From NCBI RefSeq assembly GCF_004310665.1, contig NZ_SIXF01000019.1, positions 1-64,000 of the forward strand: a stretch of 64,000 nt of DNA, read 5' to 3'. The stretch comes from Pedobacter kyonggii (GTDB taxonomy: Bacteria; Bacteroidota; Bacteroidia; Sphingobacteriales; Sphingobacteriaceae). Both the position numbers and the translations under genes were made by a program. Each line of letters starts with the position of its first letter. Within the stretch, counting starts at the first letter, position 1. The notes under the pieces were generated by a model. It searched no databases. It was not told the origin of the DNA and worked only from the letters and a program-made list of their open reading frames with translations. Below are positions 30,742-39,615 of this stretch, one piece after another.

Positions 30742-30945
30742 TGTCATTCTGAGTGCAATGAAGAATCTTTCGATATGAGATTGAGTTCAGTATCTAGGTT
30801 AGAGATTCTTCACTACGTTCAGAATGACAGCATTTTGTCAGTCTGAGCGGAGTCGAAGACCCCTACGTTGAGAATGACAAATTGTTTGAGGAGAAGATCC
30901 TGAAACAAGTTCAGGATGACGATCAACGGTGAACCGAGTCGAAGA
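30742..30945. repeat. Cluster of REP-like inverted repeats inside the operon
   Basis: The gap before the hydroxylase gene is filled with dispersed repeats. First, TGTCATTCTGAGTGCAATGA at 30742 pairs with TACGTTCAGAATGACA ending near 30829. Second, GTCAGTCTGAGCGGAGTCGA at 30837 with a partial partner GAGAATGACAA ending at 30880. Third, GATCCTGAAACAAGTTCAGG at 30897 resembles the copy at 48361 almost exactly. They separate the hydroxylase and synthase genes from the rest of the inositol-lipid operon. Confidence 0.7.
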
Positions 30946-30963
30946 CCAGTTAAAATATTACCA

Positions 30964-31584
30964 ATGAAAAAGAATTTTGTTTCAAATTCGACAGCATCCA
31001 TCAGGATGTTTAAAAACGACTTTTTAGAAAGCCTCTCAAAGGTTAGGTTTTATGTGCCTTTGATTGTTTATGTTCCAGTGATTGCTTTTCTTTTTTGGAA
31101 AGCGCTTTGGGAAATCGAAATGCCTGTTTTCAATTTTGCAGGATGGTTTTTGTTGGGCCTGGCCATCTGGACCATTACCGAATACATCCTGCACCGCTAC
31201 GTGTTCCATTTCGAACCGGAAGCCGAATGGGGCAAGAAAATCCATTTTATTTTTCATGGTGTACACCACGATTATCCCAACGATGCCAAAAGGTTGGTTA
31301 TGCCGCCTTCGGCCAGTATCCCTATGGCTTTGGGCTTTTATTTTATTTTCGATTGGTTATTGCCGGATACAGTGGTTTACCCATTTTTCTCTGGTTTTAT
31401 GATCGGTTATCTATTTTACGATATGGTGCATTATGCGCTTCACCATGCCAATTTTAAAAGTGGTTTCTGGAAACAGTTAAAACAGCACCATATGCTTCAC
31501 CATTATTCCGATTCGACCAAGGGTTATGGGGTGAGCTGGACTTTTTGGGATCATATTTTTAGATCTAATTTTGATAAAAAATAA
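30964..31584 (+). CDS. Fatty acid/sterol hydroxylase superfamily protein, putative ceramide acyl 2-hydroxylase
   Basis: A 206-residue membrane di-iron protein. The His ligands of the superfamily are all visible: H77 and H82 (LHRYVFH), H94, H98, H101 and H102 (HFIFHGVHH), H156, H160 and H161 (HYALHH), H175, H176, H179 and H180 (HHMLHH). The compact spacing matches fatty-acid 2-hydroxylases (FAH/Scs7 without the cytochrome b5 part). I chose the ATG at 30964; an upstream in-frame start at 30916 lies in repeat sequence. Position between the lipid synthase genes suggests hydroxylation of the N-acyl chain or sphingoid base. Confidence 0.83.
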   Translation: MKKNFVSNSTASIRMFKNDFLESLSKVRFYVPLIVYVPVIAFLFWKALWEIEMPVFNFAGWFLLGLAIWTITEYILHRYVFHFEPEAEWGKKIHFIFHGVHHDYPNDAKRLVMPPSASIPMALGFYFIFDWLLPDTVVYPFFSGFMIGYLFYDMVHYALHHANFKSGFWKQLKQHHMLHHYSDSTKGYGVSWTFWDHIFRSNFDKK

Positions 31585-31585
31585 C

Positions 31586-32527
31586 ATGCAGCAAGAGGTA
31601 TTGCTTAAAAACAGTTTTTATAATCTTCGGAATATTTATCTAACAGTTGCTATCTCTGTTGGATATCTATTGTTATCACTGCTGCTAGTTGGCTTTAAAA
31701 CCGATCAGCTGGTGCTGATTTTTATTTTTAATGCTTTGTTTTATATCTCGAAGGGAACCAGGCAGTTTATTCTTGGCTTTTCGATCTTTATTGTCTATTG
31801 GATACTGTTTGATTACATGAAAGCCTTTCCAAACTATCTTTTTAATACGGTACATATTGAAGATTTATACGACCTGGAAAAAAATACTTTCGGTATCAAC
31901 TACCATGGCTTAATACTTACACCTAACGAGTATTGGAAAATAAACAGTACTGCATTTTTAGATGTATTAACAGGGATTTTCTACCTGATGTGGGTACCCG
32001 TTCCGCTGGCATTTGCTACTTATCTTTTTTTTAAGAATAAAGAACAGTTTGTTCGGTTCTCGCTCACCTTTGTTTGGGTAAATTTGTTAGGCTTTGTGTT
32101 GTACTACGCTTTCCCGGCTGCACCACCATGGTATGTGCAGGAACATGGCTTCGGGTTTATCGCCAAAACAGCTGGAAATACTGCTGGGTTGGCCCGGTTT
32201 GACCATTATTTTAACATTTCGCTTTTTCATGGTATATACAGCAAAGGCTCTAATGTGTTTGCGGCTATGCCATCGCTGCATTCATCGTATCCTGTTATTG
32301 TTGTTTATTATGGTTTAAAAAACCGGTTGGGCAAGATCAATATTTTTTTTGCTGCCGTTATGCTTGGCATCTGGTTTTCGGCTGTTTATACCAGTCATCA
32401 TTATACGCTTGATGTGTTGGCCGGATTAAGCTGCGCCATATTGGGTATTATTTCTTTCAATTATTTAATACAAAATACCAAGTTAAAACAGCTTGCAGGA
32501 AATATGGCAAGTGCCATAAGTAATTAA
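31586..32527 (+). CDS. Aur1/PAP2-type inositol phosphorylceramide synthase
   Basis: A 313-residue polytopic membrane protein with about six helices. Late motifs are AMPSLHSSYP (227-236) and SHHYTLDVLAG (270-280), giving the catalytic His-His-Asp triad (H232, H271/H272, D276) of the Aur1 branch of the PAP2 family. Yeast AUR1 transfers phosphoinositol from phosphatidylinositol to ceramide. All other genes for both substrates lie upstream, so this is the natural last step. The ATG at 31586 follows the previous stop by one base. A strong hairpin terminator comes directly after. Confidence 0.84.
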   Translation: MQQEVLLKNSFYNLRNIYLTVAISVGYLLLSLLLVGFKTDQLVLIFIFNALFYISKGTRQFILGFSIFIVYWILFDYMKAFPNYLFNTVHIEDLYDLEKNTFGINYHGLILTPNEYWKINSTAFLDVLTGIFYLMWVPVPLAFATYLFFKNKEQFVRFSLTFVWVNLLGFVLYYAFPAAPPWYVQEHGFGFIAKTAGNTAGLARFDHYFNISLFHGIYSKGSNVFAAMPSLHSSYPVIVVYYGLKNRLGKINIFFAAVMLGIWFSAVYTSHHYTLDVLAGLSCAILGIISFNYLIQNTKLKQLAGNMASAISN

Positions 32528-32528
32528 A

Positions 32529-32568
32529 AAGCCCAATGGTTGATCTTGAACGATCAGCGATTGGGCTT
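32529..32568. terminator. Rho-independent terminator of the inositol-sphingolipid operon
   Basis: AAGCCCAAT (32529-32537) pairs perfectly with ATTGGGCTT (32560-32568), and inner TGATC pairs with GATCA. It begins two bases after the synthase stop and is followed by an AT-rich tail. The alkaline-phosphatase-family gene converges from the other side, so it may serve both directions. Confidence 0.75.
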
Positions 32569-32604
32569 AGAAAGATAATTTATTGGAATTAGGAATGAAA
32601 CTAA

Positions 32605-33834
32605 TTATTTAATGCTTATCCATTTGTTGAGCATGTTATCTGGTGCTTCTAGCAAGAGTTTATAGAAAGAAGATGGGTAGTTTTTAAGATCTGCAAAATA
32701 ATGTTGCTGACTAACCTCAACTTCTCCCAATAAATGATAGTCATCTTTTCCTCCTGTTTTAAATGCATTGGTAGTCGCCACCCAAATTTTTACCTTTCCT
32801 TTCTTTTCCAGTGCTTTCCAGCTAATGTCAAGGTGGTTTTGTACATAATTTGCTTTTAGTGCTGATATGGATACTGGGCCTATAAATGATGTGCCGTCAA
32901 TTTCCTGTTCCACACTTTTAGGCAGTTTTACATTAAGATAATTGGCAATTGAAGGCATGATATCTACTACACCAAGATCGAAGTATTGGGCGTAAGTATT
33001 CAGGTTTTTATAATTGCTTACCATCCAGGTAGAACGTTGACGCTCAGATTGTCCCCCATGTCCACGGCCTGTTTGCTCATCACGTCCATGATCGGTTGTA
33101 ATTATAATCAGCCAATCTTCTTTAAATTTCTGTTGACGGTAAGTAATGGCATCCCAAATCTGGCCCATTTGTTTATCCAGCATCTCAACAGCATTATAAA
33201 ACGCAGGACTATCACCATATCGATGTCCCATATCATCCGTATATTCCAGGTATACCCAAGAAAGATCAGGTGCTTTATCATGAATGGTGTTTGCAGCCTG
33301 TTTAACTACCTCCTCATCAATAAGGTGCATGTAAGCCGAATTTTTATCATGTTTAAAGCGAACAGTATCTAACTCAAAACCATCTGCTACAAAATCGGGT
33401 TTAAAGTTTCCTGTTTCAGGAAGGCCATCGCCAAGCAACTTGGTACGGTTATCTGTCCAGCTGGAGAAAATTGCTGTTTTTTTCTCAGGGTATTGATTTT
33501 TAAACAATCTGAAAATGTGTTGATAATTGTAATTGGGTGCTTTAATGTCGTTATCGGGTACATTATGTTTGTTTACCCATGTTCCCGTAAGCAAACTGTT
33601 ATAACCAACAGCAGATATGGTTGGTGTTTCATTGTAACTTGCTTTATCGCCTCCTACATGCATACGCAAATAAGATCCAGCTGAGATGATCTTTTTGAAA
33701 TTAGGTAACGCCAAACGTTCCATTACATCGGCAGGGATACCATCGGCGATAACGAATACTGTTTTTTTTATTTTCTGAGCCCAGCTATTTACTGAAACAA
33801 AAATCAGTAACAGGAAAAGTATTTTTTTAATCAT
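32605..33834 (-). CDS. Secreted alkaline-phosphatase-superfamily phosphodiesterase (NPP-like)
   Basis: A 409-residue enzyme with a signal peptide (1-19, ending NSWAQ). Metal and catalytic motifs of the nucleotide pyrophosphatase/phosphodiesterase branch are visible: VFVIADGIPADV (metal Asp), NETPTISAVGYNSLLTG (the nucleophile is the Thr in this segment), YLEYTDDMGHRYGD (metal D and H) and TTDHGRDEQTGRGHGG (D, H and later H). It should cleave a phosphate mono- or diester outside the cytoplasm. It is downstream of a SusD/SusC pair, separated by a hairpin, suggesting that its product or substrate is taken up by that pair. Confidence 0.87.
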   Translation of the reverse strand: MIKKILFLLLIFVSVNSWAQKIKKTVFVIADGIPADVMERLALPNFKKIISAGSYLRMHVGGDKASYNETPTISAVGYNSLLTGTWVNKHNVPDNDIKAPNYNYQHIFRLFKNQYPEKKTAIFSSWTDNRTKLLGDGLPETGNFKPDFVADGFELDTVRFKHDKNSAYMHLIDEEVVKQAANTIHDKAPDLSWVYLEYTDDMGHRYGDSPAFYNAVEMLDKQMGQIWDAITYRQQKFKEDWLIIITTDHGRDEQTGRGHGGQSERQRSTWMVSNYKNLNTYAQYFDLGVVDIMPSIANYLNVKLPKSVEQEIDGTSFIGPVSISALKANYVQNHLDISWKALEKKGKVKIWVATTNAFKTGGKDDYHLLGEVEVSQQHYFADLKNYPSSFYKLLLEAPDNMLNKWISIK

Positions 33835-33873
33835 TTTATGCTTTGTAAAAATTTGAAACTGTGGTTAAATAAA

Positions 33874-33899
33874 CAGCACCGACAAAATTGGCGGTGCTG
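33874..33899 (-). terminator. Hairpin between SusD and phosphodiesterase genes
   Basis: CAGCACCG (33874-33881) pairs with CGGTGCTG (33892-33899) with a 10-base loop. Read on the minus strand it is followed by TTTATTT, so it fits an intrinsic terminator or attenuator that lowers expression of the phosphodiesterase relative to SusC/SusD. Confidence 0.6.
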
Positions 33900-33912
33900 C
33901 TGTTGGTCTATT

Positions 33913-35370
33913 TTATGGCTTCAATAACCACATTACCCCGTTTATGTTGTCACCTTCAGGGTACTGTCTTGCTATTGCCCCGGAAACATTCTGCTGATTC
34001 AATCGTAATTCAGATTCCGGATACATCCAACGTTTTGGAATGCGTTTATTATTTAACACCCCAGCTCCTGTAGTATCAAAAACAGGGAAACTGGTTCTTC
34101 TCTGCTCAAAAAATGGCTGCCAGCCGCTGTTCATGAAAGATGCGATGTATTTTTGGGTAATAATATTCGCCAGAGGATTTGCAGCAGCATTTAATTGCAC
34201 TGTTGTCTGTGCCAGATAAGTACTGATGGTTGCCTCATCAATATTGTAAAACTGCATAGATGCCCTGATACCTTTCTGATAATACTCATTTGCACTTCCG
34301 GAAATCCATCCCCTTACAACGCCTTCGGCAAGAATAAACTGCTGCTCGGCATAACCCATTGCTATACTTGCCTCATTTGCAGGGCGATTATAATAACGCG
34401 GGTTAATTTTAGAAACTTCTCCCGCAAGCGTACGGGCATTATTCTCATCTTTTGGTGCGCTACCATTCCCCCCACCATAAGCCTTAAAATCTGTTGCAGC
34501 AAGGGATGCGAATTTTGGTGCTTTATCGGCAAAGCGGAATAAACGGGAATCCTGGAGCGATTTTAACAAATTGATAAAAGTTTCATCCATATAATATGCG
34601 GTCTGCATACTATTGCTATTGAAATATGGATAGCGGTTTCCCTGAAGATCGTAAAATTTTAGCTGGGCATTGTCCACGTTTCCTGTAAACAGTGGATAAT
34701 CTGCCGGATTGTTCACAATTTCGGCAAAACGTTTCCTGATTTCTAATTTGGGGTCATTTTCCTTAACCGATAAACTCATTAATACCCTTAAGGAAAGGGA
34801 GTTGATTGCGCGTTTCCATTGTTGTATATTCCCCCCGAAAACAATGTCGCCCTGTAAACTTTCTGTATTTACATTAATCATCCCGTTGGCAGATTTAAGC
34901 TCATTTAAAATACTTAAGTAAATGTCTTCCTGCCTGTCATATCTTGGCGCGACAATATCTTCCTCGGCTTTCAAAGCCTCACTGTAAGGAATATCGCCAA
35001 AGGTTTGGGTTAATTGTAGAAAATTCCAGGCCTTAAAAAACTTCACAAGTGGCAAATACTGAGGTTTGTTCAGATTTGTGGCAGCTTGTTCCATCTTAAC
35101 TACCTGGCGCAGATTGTTATAATTAGAATAGCTTCCCCGGCTCCAGCCATAGTACTGATTTAAGTCAATGTCATCTGTATTTATCATTTGACGGGAAGTA
35201 AGCGCGACAGTGATATCGGTTGATTGGAAGGCACTCTGCTCAATAGCATTCAATAATAGATCGGGTGTAGCAGCAGTGGTTTTGTTAGGGTCTACCTGGA
35301 ACTCGCTAAATTTTTTGCAGCCCGTTTGTGCGATTGCCGCAAATAATATAATATATAATGTCTTTTTCAT
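33913..35370 (-). CDS. SusD/RagB-like nutrient-binding lipoprotein (SusD-like_2 type)
   Basis: A 485-residue outer-membrane lipoprotein. The signal ends AIAQTGC (Cys18) followed by KK. TPR-like helices appear in the first 130 residues (FLQLTQTFGDIPYSEALK, the typical SusD turn), then the long helical part with YAEQQFILAEGVVRGWI and a C-terminus with RIPKRWMYPESELRLNQQNV. These fit the SusD-like_2 group that works with SusC receptors. It follows SusC by 10 bases. The ligand is not predictable; the flanking phosphodiesterase hints at a phosphorylated compound. Confidence 0.88.
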   Translation of the reverse strand: MKKTLYIILFAAIAQTGCKKFSEFQVDPNKTTAATPDLLLNAIEQSAFQSTDITVALTSRQMINTDDIDLNQYYGWSRGSYSNYNNLRQVVKMEQAATNLNKPQYLPLVKFFKAWNFLQLTQTFGDIPYSEALKAEEDIVAPRYDRQEDIYLSILNELKSANGMINVNTESLQGDIVFGGNIQQWKRAINSLSLRVLMSLSVKENDPKLEIRKRFAEIVNNPADYPLFTGNVDNAQLKFYDLQGNRYPYFNSNSMQTAYYMDETFINLLKSLQDSRLFRFADKAPKFASLAATDFKAYGGGNGSAPKDENNARTLAGEVSKINPRYYNRPANEASIAMGYAEQQFILAEGVVRGWISGSANEYYQKGIRASMQFYNIDEATISTYLAQTTVQLNAAANPLANIITQKYIASFMNSGWQPFFEQRRTSFPVFDTTGAGVLNNKRIPKRWMYPESELRLNQQNVSGAIARQYPEGDNINGVMWLLKP

Positions 35371-35380
35371 ATACTTCAGA

Positions 35381-38300
35381 TTAAAATTTAAGGTTTAAGT
35401 TAAAACCATATGAACGTGCCGAAGGCGTTTGGAGGTTATCCTTTGCGGGATCAGGATCAATATTTGGCATTTTTGAGAACAATAAGAGATTACGGCCAAC
35501 TACTGAAACATCTAAACCTTTAATAAACGATTTGCCCAACAGCCTGGCTGGCACCTGCCATCCTAATGTTACCTCTCTTAATTTGAGGAAGGTTTGCGAA
35601 AAATAGTTGTAGTTATTGTAGGCACCATTACTGGTATCAATCATATAATCTATGTAGTTTACGGCTTTGGTATTTGGGGCGAAAACACGGCTATCGCTCG
35701 TAATATTACCTTTGGCATCATAAGTAGCTGTTCCGCTGGTAACCACAACACCATCGCCAACAAAAGTTGCTTTCCCTGCATTGGCATCAACACGGTATTG
35801 GTTAACTGTACCCGGATGTGTACCACCCCACCACATTTTCTGGTTGGTTGTCGAGTACATCAATCCGCCAAGTCGCCCATCAACCAGAAACTTTAGTGTG
35901 AAACTCTTATAATTAAAAGTATTTTCGATACCGTAAGTCCAGTCTGGGGCTTCATTTCCAATAAACCTTGAAAAATTATCAATTAATGGAAAACCGTTGC
36001 TTCCGTAAATAATCTGCCCCTGACTGGTGGTCTGATAAACCGAACCGTAGATCCTATCTGTCCTGTCACCCACACGCAGATTGCCCAGGGTTTCGGCACC
36101 GCCATAAATTTCTTTTAAATACCTGCGATACTTGCTCAGATTTACGGCCATATCCCATTGAAAATCGTTGTTTTTTAACAAGGTTCCATTAACCACAAAC
36201 TCCATTCCCTTACGTTGATAAACGTTCCCGTTAACCAACTGGCTGCCATAACCGCTTGTTATTGAAATATCCGGAGAAGCGATATTGTTAAAGTCGCTTG
36301 TCTGGTAATAAGTGGCTTCAACACTTAATCTGTTTTTAAAAAACTTGGTGTCTAATCCTACCTCCCAACTGTCAGATGTTTGTGGGGTAAGGTTAGCCTG
36401 TTTAAGCAAACTGCCAAAAGTAAGGGCAGGTGTACTGTCCCAGCTCGTTCCTTTATCAAATGCTGGAAGATAACCATAGGTATAAGTATCATCCCCAAGC
36501 GTACCGCTTGAAACTCTTGACCACGAACCGCGTGCTTTTAAATAGCTGAACCAGTCTGGCAATTTAGTTAACTGAGAAACAACAACCGATGAACCTATTG
36601 AAGGATAGAAGAAGCTGTTATTATTTGTTGGGAGCGTAGAAATAACATCATTTCTGCCAGTAGCAGTTAAATAGATTGCATTTAAAAACTCCAGATCTAA
36701 AATCGCATAAACACTGCTTGTTCTTCTCTCTTCAACAGCATTACTGCCCTGAAGAGGATTTGCAGAATTACCAAGGTTATAAAAACCGGGAATGGTTAAC
36801 CCATCCGTATTTGTAGAACCATATTTGTTATTTCTATAATAATTAGAACCACCAACCTGCGCATGCAGCTTAAACTTATCGGTGAAGGTATGGTTGTAGT
36901 CTCCAATCAAATCCGTAACCAGGTCAATATAGTTTTGGGTCGCAACGGTAAACTGTCCTCTGGATTTGTTGCCATAACCAATATAACTCATAGGTTCTTT
37001 ATAGGTCCGGTTTAAGCCATAAGCGTTTATTCCATTTCTAAACTGAACACTAAAAGCCGGACTGATTTTGTAATTCAGGTTTAATGAACCATAAGTGTTG
37101 TCTTTATCATAACCGCGCAAATATTCATAAGCCTGAAAATATGGGTTATTATAGTAAGATACATTATAATTGCGTTGTTGAATACCCTCTTTGCCCGGCA
37201 CCCAATAGTCTTTTAAATCCTGCACGTTTATATCCGTTCCTGTCCATAACACCAGATTGTAAAGATAATTGGTCGGTCCGTATCCTGTTTCAGGAAAGTT
37301 CTTGGTAAACTGGCGGTTATAGTTCAATCTTGCATCGATTGTAAATGCATCTGAAAGTTTATAATTGCCCGAAACGTTAAATGAACTATTGTTTAAATTG
37401 GTATTCGGCACAATGCCTTTTTGATAAATATGCGATGCTGAAGCCCGGAAGGAACCCTTCTCCGAACTTTGGGTAATACTAATGTTATTACTTGAAATTA
37501 GTCCGGTTTGAAAAAAGTCCTTTACATTGTTTTTTCCTCTTGAAAGGAATGGAAGCGGAACCAATTTTCCGGTAATCGGGTCTCTGGGGCTGTTAAACTG
37601 AGGTGTTTCAAAAAAACCACTCGGCGTAGTCGGATCGGGCTGATCGAGTTTTGGACCCCAAATCCATCCAGAGCCTTCTTGTCCTCCTCCTGAACCATCA
37701 ACATAAGTATATTTTCCTTTATAGCCTGCACCATATTCTGATTGTACCTTCGGAATCCTGATAAAACTTGGCTGTATTTGCGTAGAACTATTTACATCAA
37801 TACTAAGATCATTTCCCTTGCCACGTTTTGTCGTAATCATAATTGCGCCGTTTTGCCCGATAGAACCATATAATGCAGATGCATTGGCTCCTTTTAATAC
37901 CGTTACTGATTCGACATCATCTGCATTTACACGGAAAAGATCTGCAGATTGGTCTGGTATGCCATCGATAACAATAAGTGGCTTTCTGCCCCTCAATGAA
38001 ATGCCAGGATCCTGAAACAAATCAGTTGAATTGCTGATATTAAGGCCGGCAACCCTTCCGGTAAGTGAGCTAATAATATTTGCCTCTCTTGCCTTAACTA
38101 AATTTTCGCCTTGCACCGTTTGTGCCACATAACCTAATTTTGACCGTTCTTTTTTAACACCTAAAGCGGTAACTACCACCTCAGATAATGCTTTTGCATC
38201 CTCGGTCATCATGATCTGGTAAGTATCGGAATGATCAACTGTAATTTCTTTGTTAACATACCCGATACTACTAAAGACAAGTACATTGCCATCGTCAGCC

Positions 38301-38581
38301 TTGATTGAAAAATCGCCTTCCTGGTTAGTAACTGTACCTGTATTGGTTCCTTTTATCAATACTGATACTCCAGGAATGCCAAGTTTCTTTTCATCAGTAA
38401 CATGGCCTTTAATAATTCTGGCATTTTCTGTTGTTTTTTTCCGCTCAGAAGGCTTTAAAACAATCTTGTCATTCGTTTTTGGAATGGAAAAGGCAGAATT
38501 GAAAATAACGATAAATAGGCAGGTTACCCATAAACTCTTCTTCAGGCAAACCAAAGATGGATAAGTAAATCTTTTTTTCAT
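35381..38581 (-). CDS. SusC/RagA family TonB-linked outer-membrane protein
   Basis: A 1066-residue receptor. Signal peptide (about 1-33), CarboxypepD_reg-like domain (about 57-140, with IKGHVTDEKKLGIPGVSVLI), the SusC-type plug (about 150-255; GRVAGLNISNS, SLRGRKPLIVIDGIP, VTVLKGANASALYGSIGQNGAIMITTK) and a long barrel ending YGFNLNLKF. There is no STN domain, so it should not be coupled to FecR signalling. It is transcribed with SusD downstream. A TetR gene lies divergently upstream and probably controls it. Confidence 0.92.
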   Translation of the reverse strand: MKKRFTYPSLVCLKKSLWVTCLFIVIFNSAFSIPKTNDKIVLKPSERKKTTENARIIKGHVTDEKKLGIPGVSVLIKGTNTGTVTNQEGDFSIKADDGNVLVFSSIGYVNKEITVDHSDTYQIMMTEDAKALSEVVVTALGVKKERSKLGYVAQTVQGENLVKAREANIISSLTGRVAGLNISNSTDLFQDPGISLRGRKPLIVIDGIPDQSADLFRVNADDVESVTVLKGANASALYGSIGQNGAIMITTKRGKGNDLSIDVNSSTQIQPSFIRIPKVQSEYGAGYKGKYTYVDGSGGGQEGSGWIWGPKLDQPDPTTPSGFFETPQFNSPRDPITGKLVPLPFLSRGKNNVKDFFQTGLISSNNISITQSSEKGSFRASASHIYQKGIVPNTNLNNSSFNVSGNYKLSDAFTIDARLNYNRQFTKNFPETGYGPTNYLYNLVLWTGTDINVQDLKDYWVPGKEGIQQRNYNVSYYNNPYFQAYEYLRGYDKDNTYGSLNLNYKISPAFSVQFRNGINAYGLNRTYKEPMSYIGYGNKSRGQFTVATQNYIDLVTDLIGDYNHTFTDKFKLHAQVGGSNYYRNNKYGSTNTDGLTIPGFYNLGNSANPLQGSNAVEERRTSSVYAILDLEFLNAIYLTATGRNDVISTLPTNNNSFFYPSIGSSVVVSQLTKLPDWFSYLKARGSWSRVSSGTLGDDTYTYGYLPAFDKGTSWDSTPALTFGSLLKQANLTPQTSDSWEVGLDTKFFKNRLSVEATYYQTSDFNNIASPDISITSGYGSQLVNGNVYQRKGMEFVVNGTLLKNNDFQWDMAVNLSKYRRYLKEIYGGAETLGNLRVGDRTDRIYGSVYQTTSQGQIIYGSNGFPLIDNFSRFIGNEAPDWTYGIENTFNYKSFTLKFLVDGRLGGLMYSTTNQKMWWGGTHPGTVNQYRVDANAGKATFVGDGVVVTSGTATYDAKGNITSDSRVFAPNTKAVNYIDYMIDTSNGAYNNYNYFSQTFLKLREVTLGWQVPARLLGKSFIKGLDVSVVGRNLLLFSKMPNIDPDPAKDNLQTPSARSYGFNLNLKF

Positions 38582-38632
38582 AAAGCTAATTCGTTTGTTA
38601 AAATTTTAAATGTTTTTTATCGGAACCCTAGT

Positions 38633-38798
38633 TCAATTTGGTTTCCTTTTGGCATACTCCAACATAAGCTCATTGTTTACCGTTGAGATCGTTTCTACCG
38701 TTTTTATGTCAGAGACTAAGCCGTTAATAATGCTCTCTTGAGCAAAGCTTCTAGCGGATAGGATCAACAGCGTGAACATCCAGAATAGTTTTTTTCAT
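38633..38798 (-). pseudogene. Frameshifted small secreted-protein gene or remnant
   Basis: The minus strand has an ATG at 38798 followed by seven A residues. As written, this frame stops after 16 codons. Removing one A restores a 53-codon reading with a clear signal peptide (KLFWMFTLLILSARSFAQ) and a short mature part rich in Asn/Thr, ending at a TGA at 38633. Without a shift, an internal ATG at 38779 could start a 48-residue form with a short signal. It may be the decayed start of a SusC-like gene, a leader peptide, or a sequencing error in the A run. Confidence 0.4.
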
Positions 38799-38904
38799 TT
38801 TTCTTAATAATTTAGTTGTTTGATTTGGAATGATAAGTACCTTTCAGCGGCGCTAAATTGAATATATCATATTAAAGTTAGGTTAAGATTAGATTATTAT
38901 ATTA

Positions 38905-38922
38905 ATTGAATGTTCATTCAAT
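38905..38922. promoter_or_regulatory. Inverted repeat, probable TetR-type operator
   Basis: ATTGAATG-TT-CATTCAAT is an 8-base perfect inverted repeat with a 2-base spacer, the size and form of TetR operators. It lies 70 bases upstream of the TetR-family ATG and 12 bases before a TAAATTTG element, so binding there would block that promoter. It also sits in the region shared with the divergent SusC operon. Confidence 0.65.
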
Positions 38923-38934
38923 CTATTAAGAAAA

Positions 38935-38942
38935 TAAATTTG
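38935..38942 (+). promoter_or_regulatory. Candidate -7 promoter element for TetR gene
   Basis: TAAATTTG matches the Bacteroidota TAnnTTTG element exactly. The -33 region would overlap the inverted repeat at 38905-38922. A start near 38947 leaves a leader of about 45 bases before the ATG at 38992. No exact TTTG is seen at the expected -33 distance. Confidence 0.5.
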
Positions 38943-38991
38943 CAGAATAGAACTACTTTTGATTAGTTTGCCTAATTAAATTAACTGCACA

Positions 38992-39615
38992 ATGGGACGC
39001 AAAAGCCTAAAAGAAACAAGACGACTGGAAATTATTAAGGTATTTTACCAAGTGGCCAAGAAAGAGGGGTACGAAAATACCTCTATTGCGAAGATTGCTA
39101 AGGTGATGGATATTAACCCAAGCCTTATTATTCATTATTTTGAAACCAAAGAGGGACTTACTTATGAATTGATCGATCATATACTCGATCGGTATTTATT
39201 GATTTACACGATAAAGAACAAAGAGAAAGCAAAACTAGACGATTTGCAAGGCACTATTGAACTGCTATTTTCTAAAAAATGGAACCTGCTTTTTGATGAT
39301 GGATTGTTTTATACCTTTTACGCTTTGGCATTCAGGGAGAAAAAGATCAAGTTAAAATATAAACTTATTTTAGATGCCCTTCGCAATGGCCTGGCCCTAA
39401 TGATTGAACAGTGTAATGAACAGCAGATCACAAATGTTGAGAATCCTCAGCTTACAGCTGATTTTGTTTTTGTACTGGTAGATGGTGCTTATTTTTATCT
39501 TTCAATGGAAAGCGATAAGAAAGCTTATTTAGATCGTTTGGCTTATTATAAACAAAAAGCATATGATGCACTTTCCATATCACCTGTTAAGGCTGTTTCT
39601 GCTCCCGTTTGCTAA
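38992..39615 (+). CDS. TetR/AcrR family transcriptional regulator
   Basis: A 207-residue regulator. The N-terminal DNA-binding domain reads RRLEIIKVFYQVAKKEGYENTSIAKIAK and DINPSLIIHYFETKEGLTYELIDHIL, the standard TetR helix-turn-helix followed by a conserved YF-KE turn. The C-terminal all-helical part should bind a small ligand, identity unknown. A TetR-like operator is immediately upstream and the SusC operon is divergent, which makes it the likely repressor of both. Its 3' end overlaps the convergent small membrane gene by 29 bases. Confidence 0.9.
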   Translation: MGRKSLKETRRLEIIKVFYQVAKKEGYENTSIAKIAKVMDINPSLIIHYFETKEGLTYELIDHILDRYLLIYTIKNKEKAKLDDLQGTIELLFSKKWNLLFDDGLFYTFYALAFREKKIKLKYKLILDALRNGLALMIEQCNEQQITNVENPQLTADFVFVLVDGAYFYLSMESDKKAYLDRLAYYKQKAYDALSISPVKAVSAPVC

